Positions 59,092 through 64,000 of a stretch of DNA of 64,000 nt are shown here, piece after piece (position 1 is the first letter of the stretch; each line of letters starts with the position of its first letter). Made by a program: the position numbers and the translations under genes. A model generated the notes under the pieces. It searched no databases, was not told where the DNA came from, and saw only the letters and a list, made by a program, of their open reading frames with translations. This DNA is from Crambe crambe (lineage: Eukaryota > Porifera > Demospongiae > Poecilosclerida > Crambeidae): contig OZ004585.1 in NCBI GenBank assembly GCA_963924555.1, positions 1,439,488-1,503,487 on the forward strand, read 5' to 3'.

Positions 59092-60450
59092 TTATGAATG
59101 TGCTTGTTTTTTCAAGTGCTCCATCCAATGCTTACATTCTGCTACTTCGGCTGATATTCTGAAATACAGAGTGTCGTCCTTCAAATACTGTGCATCACTA
59201 GTATGAAGTTCATCATGGGCTATGAATCCAAGAAAACCCCAACCTTTTCCAACATTCATATCAGTCTCTTTAGTGAAGATTAATTTCTTGAGATGATGAT
59301 TCTGATCTGCCAACTGATTGAGCAGTTCAATTTCTACAGTTCCAATAAATGGCCACGTCAAGTTCTTGTCATTACGACCATTTAAAATGTGCACAAAAAC
59401 TGATACATGTGTACCAATACTGTCACCACTTCCATTGGGGCATACGTCAATGTACATGTTGTATCCATCAGAACTCGTATAAAAAGATGGTGATTTAAAC
59501 TCAGTTCCAAAGAACTTCTTTATTCCATAATCTGGCAATTCGAATATGAATGGTTTTCTCTTATCAACCATGTTATCATATTTCTCTTGCAGAGATTTTA
59601 TAGTCTCAGTGGCTGATGTTAATTTGGCTGCCGTGTATTGTAAGTCACGTTGTAATTTGACCACAGTGTTGAAAGCCTGATGGAGGTGTGCCTTATCATC
59701 CTGCTCATGTGATCCCTTATCTTTTCTCTTCATCTTCACATCACATCCAATCCCCTCATACTTGCATGAAATCACAGTATATTGACAGTCCTTTTCAAGG
59801 TGACTTTTTAGGTTTAAACGCTTTATAGTTTCAGTACACTCAGCATTGGGACAAGGAATTACTTTCTCTTCACACTTGCGATCGTGGACATCTGTTATGT
59901 TAATGTATGTATCCTTCTTTCCACAGTACTCACACTCGTAATCTCTGTTCAGGCATTGTTCTTTTAAATGCTCTTCTAAATCTTTCCTCATTATTCTTTG
60001 GATTACATCGTTTTGCTTGCACTCTTTGGGGCAGGGAACTGGAGTAAAGTCACATGTGGCCACATGTTCTTCTAGAGTACCAACAGTTCCTTCCCATTCA
60101 CAACTTCTACCAACATTATCACATTTGATACAAAGAGCATTAACTTCTCTTTTACCTATAGATGGTAATACATTTAAGACTAGGATACAGTACTATTTCT
60201 CTGTGGCTTACTTACTCTTGCAATCTTCAAAGTAGAGTGGTTGCTTCATCCTACAATTGGGACAAGGCTTGTCCTTCCCATATTTCTTTAAGCACTCATA
60301 ACAAAATAGCCTGCCACACTTCCCATGCTGCCATGGGTCTCTAGCTACTGCTAAACAGAGCAGACACTTGAGGCTGTCATCTGGTTCAGATATGAAAGTA
60401 CACTCATAACCAGTGATCTCATCACTATAGTCCATTGACATTTCCTCCAT
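59092..60450 (-). CDS. TRAF-like RING / zinc-finger / MATH protein (cluster gene 5)
   Basis: Exons 60216..60450 and 59092..60155, 60-bp phase-1 intron, about 432 residues. N-terminus MEEMSMDYSDEITG, RING-like module (same ligand numbering as cluster gene 4), five TRAF fingers, the longest coiled coil of the minus-strand set (KLQRDLQYTAAKLTSATETIK), and MATH (FIFELPDYGIKKFFG, FYTSSDGYNMYIDVCPNGSG, WPFIGTVEIELLNQ). It ends CKHWMEHLKKQAHS, a tail shared with the broken copy at 60909. One finger differs (SCKYEGIGCDV). No membrane segment. Confidence 0.88.
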
Positions 60451-60472
60451 TTTGAAGATCAGTTGATCAACA

Positions 60473-60480
60473 TGACATCA
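60473..60480 (-). promoter_or_regulatory. CRE-like TGATGTCA
   Basis: Plus-strand TGACATCA, 22 bases before the ATG at 60450. Confidence 0.45.
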
Positions 60481-60908
60481 TCATGATTATAATTATGTAA
60501 TTCCGTCACTGCCAAATTCACTAGAGTAAACAAAACCCACTTAACTTCCACTATATGTACTCTACTATAGTGGGAAATTTTTGTGGGGTGTAATTTTCGT
60601 GGTTTTGAAGATTAATACTGCACACAAAAAACTTTACTTGCCCCATAAAAATAACATTCTATATACTGTTATGTAATGTGAGGTCCCCCCCCCCCTCCTT
60701 TTGATTTAAAGCAACTCCCATCATTCATGTTATGGTACATACATTGACATAGAAAACACTTATCAGATGTGAATGTATGCTCATATGAAATTTCTACCGT
60801 TTTGAACACTGTGGCTTTATTGTAAAGGGTCATCACACACTGATACATACATACATACTAATTCGAATTGAGCCAGCAGGTCAAGAGGTTCATGTGTTTT
60901 TAAATAAC
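60481..60908. other. Intergenic stretch
   Basis: Contains a C-run at 60686-60695 and 'tttttgtggggtgtaattttcgtgg' type text that also occurs near 36828-36858, a dispersed repeat of unknown class. Part is duplicated at about 62090-62330. No gene. Confidence 0.55.
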
Positions 60909-62040
60909 TTATGAGTGTGCTTGTTTTTTCAAGTGCTCCATCCAATGCTTACATTCTGTGACTGATATTCTGAAATACAGAGTGTCATCCCTCAAATACT
61001 GTGCATTGCGAGTATGAAGTTTGTAATGGGCTATGAATCTATTAAAACCCCGACCTTTACGACCTTTTCCTACATTTGTATCAGTCTCTTTAGTGAAGGC
61101 TAATCTCCGAAGGTGATGATTTTGATCTGCCAACTGATTGAGCAGTTCAATTTCTACAGTTCCTATAAATGGCCACGTCAGGTTCTTGTCATTACAACTG
61201 TTTAAAAAGTACACAAAAACTGATACATGTGTACCAATACTGTGACCACGTCCATTGGGGTATACATCAATGCATATGTTGTACCCATCAGTACTTGTAT
61301 GAAAAGATGGTGAGTTAAACTTAGATCCAAGCATCTTCTTTATTCCATATTCTGTCAATTACATGAAGTCACAGTATATAGACAGTCCTTTACAAGGTGA
61401 CTTTTTAGGTTTAAGCACTTTATAGTTTCAGTACACTCAGCATTGGGACAAGGAAGAATTTTCTCTTCACACTTGCGATCGTGGACATCTGTTATGTTAA
61501 TGTATGAATCCTTCTTTCCACAGTGCTCACACTCGTAATCTCTGTTCAGGCATTGTTCATTCAAATGCTCTTCTAAATCTTTCCACATTATTCTTCGGAT
61601 TACATTGTTTCGCTTACACTTTTTGGGGCATGGAACTGGAGTAAAGTCACATGTGGCCACATGTTCTTCTAGAGTACCAACAGTTCCTTCCCATTAACAT
61701 TATCACATTTGACACAAAGAGCATTAACTTCTCTCTTACCTATAGATGATAATATATTAAAACTAGGATACAGTAGTGAGTACTATTTCTCTGTGGCTTA
61801 CTTACTCTTGCAATCTTCAAAGTATAATGGCTGCTCCATCCTGCAGTTGGGACAAGGCTTGTCCTTCCCATATTTCATTATGCACTCATAACAAAATAGC
61901 CTGCCACACTTCCCATGTTGCCATGGGTCTCTAGCTACTGCCAAGCAGAGCAGACACTTGAGGCTGTCATCTGGTTCAGATACAAAGTTACACTCATAGC
62001 CAGTGCTCTCATCACTAGAGTCCATTGGCATTTCCTCCAT
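60909..62040 (-). pseudogene. TRAF-like pseudogene with intact RING exon
   Basis: Exon 1 (61806..62040, MEEMPMDSSDESTG...) and its splice sites are intact with a 66-bp intron. In exon 2 (60909..61739), 13 bases of the first finger (GRSCEW codons) are deleted near 61694. A large deletion at about 61358 joins the end of finger four directly to MATH (TEYGIKKMLG), also out of frame. MATH is otherwise complete and ends CKHWMEHLKKQAHS. It could at most express a truncated RING protein. Confidence 0.9.
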
Positions 62041-62365
62041 TTTGAAGATCAGTTAATCAACATGACATTATTATGATACACATATGTAATCTGCTAGAGT
62101 AAACAAAACCCACTTGGTTTTGAAGATTGATACTGCATAAAAATACTTCACTTACTCCATTCTATACCGTTATGTACTGTGAAGTCCCCTCCCCCCTTGA
62201 TTTAAAGCACCTCCCATCATTCATGTTATGGTACATACAGTGGTGATATTTTATCCTTGATCTGAAATGTCTACCATTTTGAACACTGGCTTTATTGTGA
62301 AAAGATACATACATACATAGTTATAGCTACTAATAGCAATCAAGCCAGCCGGTCAAGTTAGAGGT
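62041..62365. other. Intergenic stretch
   Basis: Duplicate of parts of 60460-60905, including a degenerate CRE-like site (62063-62070). No gene. Confidence 0.6.
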
Positions 62366-63713
62366 TCATGTGTTTTTAAATAACTTATGAGTGGGCTTTT
62401 TTTTCAAGTACTCCATCCAATGCTTACATTCTGCTACTTCGACTGATATTCTGAAATACAGAGTGCCGTCCTTCAAAAACTGTGTACCTCCAGTATAAAG
62501 TTTATGATGGGCTATGAATCCAGGAGAGCCCCTACTTTTTCCAACATACATATCAGCCTCTTTAGTGAAGATTAATTTCTTGAGGTGATGATTCTGATCT
62601 GCCAACTGATTGAGCAATTCAATTTCTACAGTTCCAATAAATGGCCACGTCAAGTTCTTGTCATTACGACCATTTAAAATGCGTACAAAAACTGATACAT
62701 GTGTACCAATACTGTCACCATTTCCATTGGGGTACACAATAATGCACATGTTATATCCATCAGTACTTGTATAAAAAGATGGTGATTTACAACGATTGCT
62801 AAACTTTTTCTTTATTTCATATCCTGCCAATTTAAAAATGAATCTTTTATTAACCATAATATTATTCTCAGTAACTGATCGTAAGTCATTTTGTAATTTG
62901 ACCATGTTGTCTTGCAATTTGACAATAGTGTAGAGAGCCTGATGGAGGTGTGCCTTATCATCCTGCTCATGTGCTCCCATATCTTTTCTCTTCATCTTCA
63001 CATCACATCCAATGCTTCTTAGCTTACATGAAATCACAGTATATTGACAGTCCTTTTCAAGGTGACTTTTTAGGTTTAAACGCTTTATAGTTTCAGTACA
63101 CTCAGCATTGGGACAAGGAATTACTTTCTCTTCACACTTGCGATCGTGGACATCTGTTATGTTAATGTATGTATCCTTCTTTCCACAGTACTCACACTCG
63201 TAATCTCTGTTCAGGCATTGTTCTTTTAAATGCTCTTCTAAATCTTTCCTCATTATTTCTCGGATTACATTGTTTCGCTTGCACTTTTTGGGGCAGGGAA
63301 CTGGAGTGAAGTCACATGTGGCCACATGTTCTTCTAGAGTACCAACAGTTCCTTCCCATTCACAACTTCTCCCAACATTATCACATTTGACACAAAGAGC
63401 ATTAACTTCTCTCTTACCTATAGATGATAATACATTTAAAATAAAGGATGCAGTACTATTTCTCTGTGGCTTACTTACTCTTGCAATCTTCAAAGTACAG
63501 TGGTTGCTTCATCCTGCAGTTGGGACAAGGCTTGTCCTTCCCGTATTTCTTTAAGCACTCACAACAAAATAGCCTGCCACACTTCCCATGTTGCCATGGG
63601 TCTCTAGCTACTGCCAAACAGAGCAGACACTTGAGGCTGTCATCTGGTTCAGACACAAAGTTACACTCATAGCCAGTGCTCTCATCACTAGAGTTCATTG
63701 GTATTTCCTCCAT
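62366..63713 (-). CDS. TRAF-like RING / zinc-finger / MATH protein (cluster gene 6), mosaic
   Basis: Exons 63479..63713 and 62366..63417, 61-bp phase-1 intron, about 428 residues. The 78-codon exon 1 encodes the same protein as cluster gene 4. Five TRAF fingers; coiled coil KLQDNMVKLQNDLRSVTENN and MATH start RFIFKLAGYEIKKKFSNRCK as in cluster gene 2; MATH end (DQNHHLKKLIFTKEADMYVG) and tail CKHWMEYLKK as in cluster gene 5. So three relatives contribute different segments. Predicted cytosolic RING/MATH adaptor or E3. Confidence 0.88.
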
Positions 63714-64000
63714 TTTGAAATCAGTTGATCAACATGACATCATCAGTTTTTATAATAATGTTTACATTACTCATTATCCATACCAATGTTTCTACTTGTA
63801 CATGTACAGTGTGTAGTAAGCCACAAAACTTCATACATTGTATCACTAACAGTACAATTGGGCCACTCCCCCTCTTTAAGCGGGGGGGGGGGGGGGGGGG
63901 GGGGTATTTGCGTACGTAGAAAACACAAGCTTATAAAACCACATACTGATACATGGTTATAGCTACTAATTACAATTGAGCCAGCAGATTGCTTTTAGTT
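63714..64000. other. 5' flank and start of the next cluster unit
   Basis: 63714-63870 is almost identical to 58408-58570. A G-run stands at 63881-63904. The last 60 bases ('tgatacatggttatagctac' ... 'ttgagccagcag') match the 3' flank just below the gene at 57088 (57024-57065), so another TRAF-like copy probably begins just beyond the window. CRE-like TGACATCA at 63735-63742. Confidence 0.7.

Overview
The window looks like nuclear DNA of a sponge, most likely a demosponge. The grounds are very short introns (54-66 bp is common), AT-rich sequence full of AGCT-type repeats, many short inverted-repeat elements, a large tandem family of RING/TRAF-finger/MATH genes, and long beta-helix plus multi-membrane-span receptors of a kind I associate with sponges and cnidarians. 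The species cannot be fixed by reading alone. No prokaryotic features, rRNA, tRNA or CRISPR array were seen.

Left part (1-20 kb). Three TRAF-like loci on the + strand (a partial one at the left edge, 901-2055 and 18235-20004) end in hydrophobic C-terminal segments and may be membrane-anchored. A fourth (3236-4478) has no such tail and has lost its middle zinc fingers. Between them lie two divergently transcribed intronless genes (5575-8907 minus, 9306-12776 plus) encoding ~1,100-residue proteins with a signal peptide, a GGA-repeat beta-helix ectodomain, a Cys-rich neck and 8-9 membrane spans. They share a 398-bp promoter. Block duplications left broken copies: a TRAF remnant (14479), a decayed receptor half (15078-17035) and a decayed set of phosphatase exons (13222-14401).

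Middle part (20-47 kb). Mobile-element debris and another duplicated phosphatase/receptor segment (23.6-25.0 kb) lead into a complete FERM-domain tyrosine phosphatase of the PTPN14/PTPN21 type on the minus strand. Its 24 exons sum to 2,706 nt (901 codons plus stop), with a 10-kb first intron. Head-to-head with it is a NUSAP1-like gene (SAP domain, lysine-rich repeats, conserved C-terminal block; 8 exons, 559 codons).

Right part (46.8-64 kb). A tandem cluster of TRAF-like genes on the minus strand holds six intact two-exon genes (47962-49290, 50238-51529, 54409-55749, 57088-58407, 59092-60450, 62366-63713) and at least six broken copies. Exon 1 encodes a RING-like module and exon 2 about five TRAF-type fingers, a short coiled coil and a MATH domain. 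The phase-1 intron sits at the same codon in every copy. Most copies carry a CRE-like TGACG/TGACATCA motif just upstream of the ATG.

The most interesting signals are: a RING whose canonical CxH histidine is Arg in every copy, with an invariant His three residues before the cysteine; TRAF-like proteins with membrane tails; a triplicated phosphatase 3' end; a 700-bp Mutator-like element with a clear 9-bp target duplication inside a MATH pseudogene; mosaic (gene-converted) cluster members; and complementary simple repeats flanking exons of both single-copy genes.
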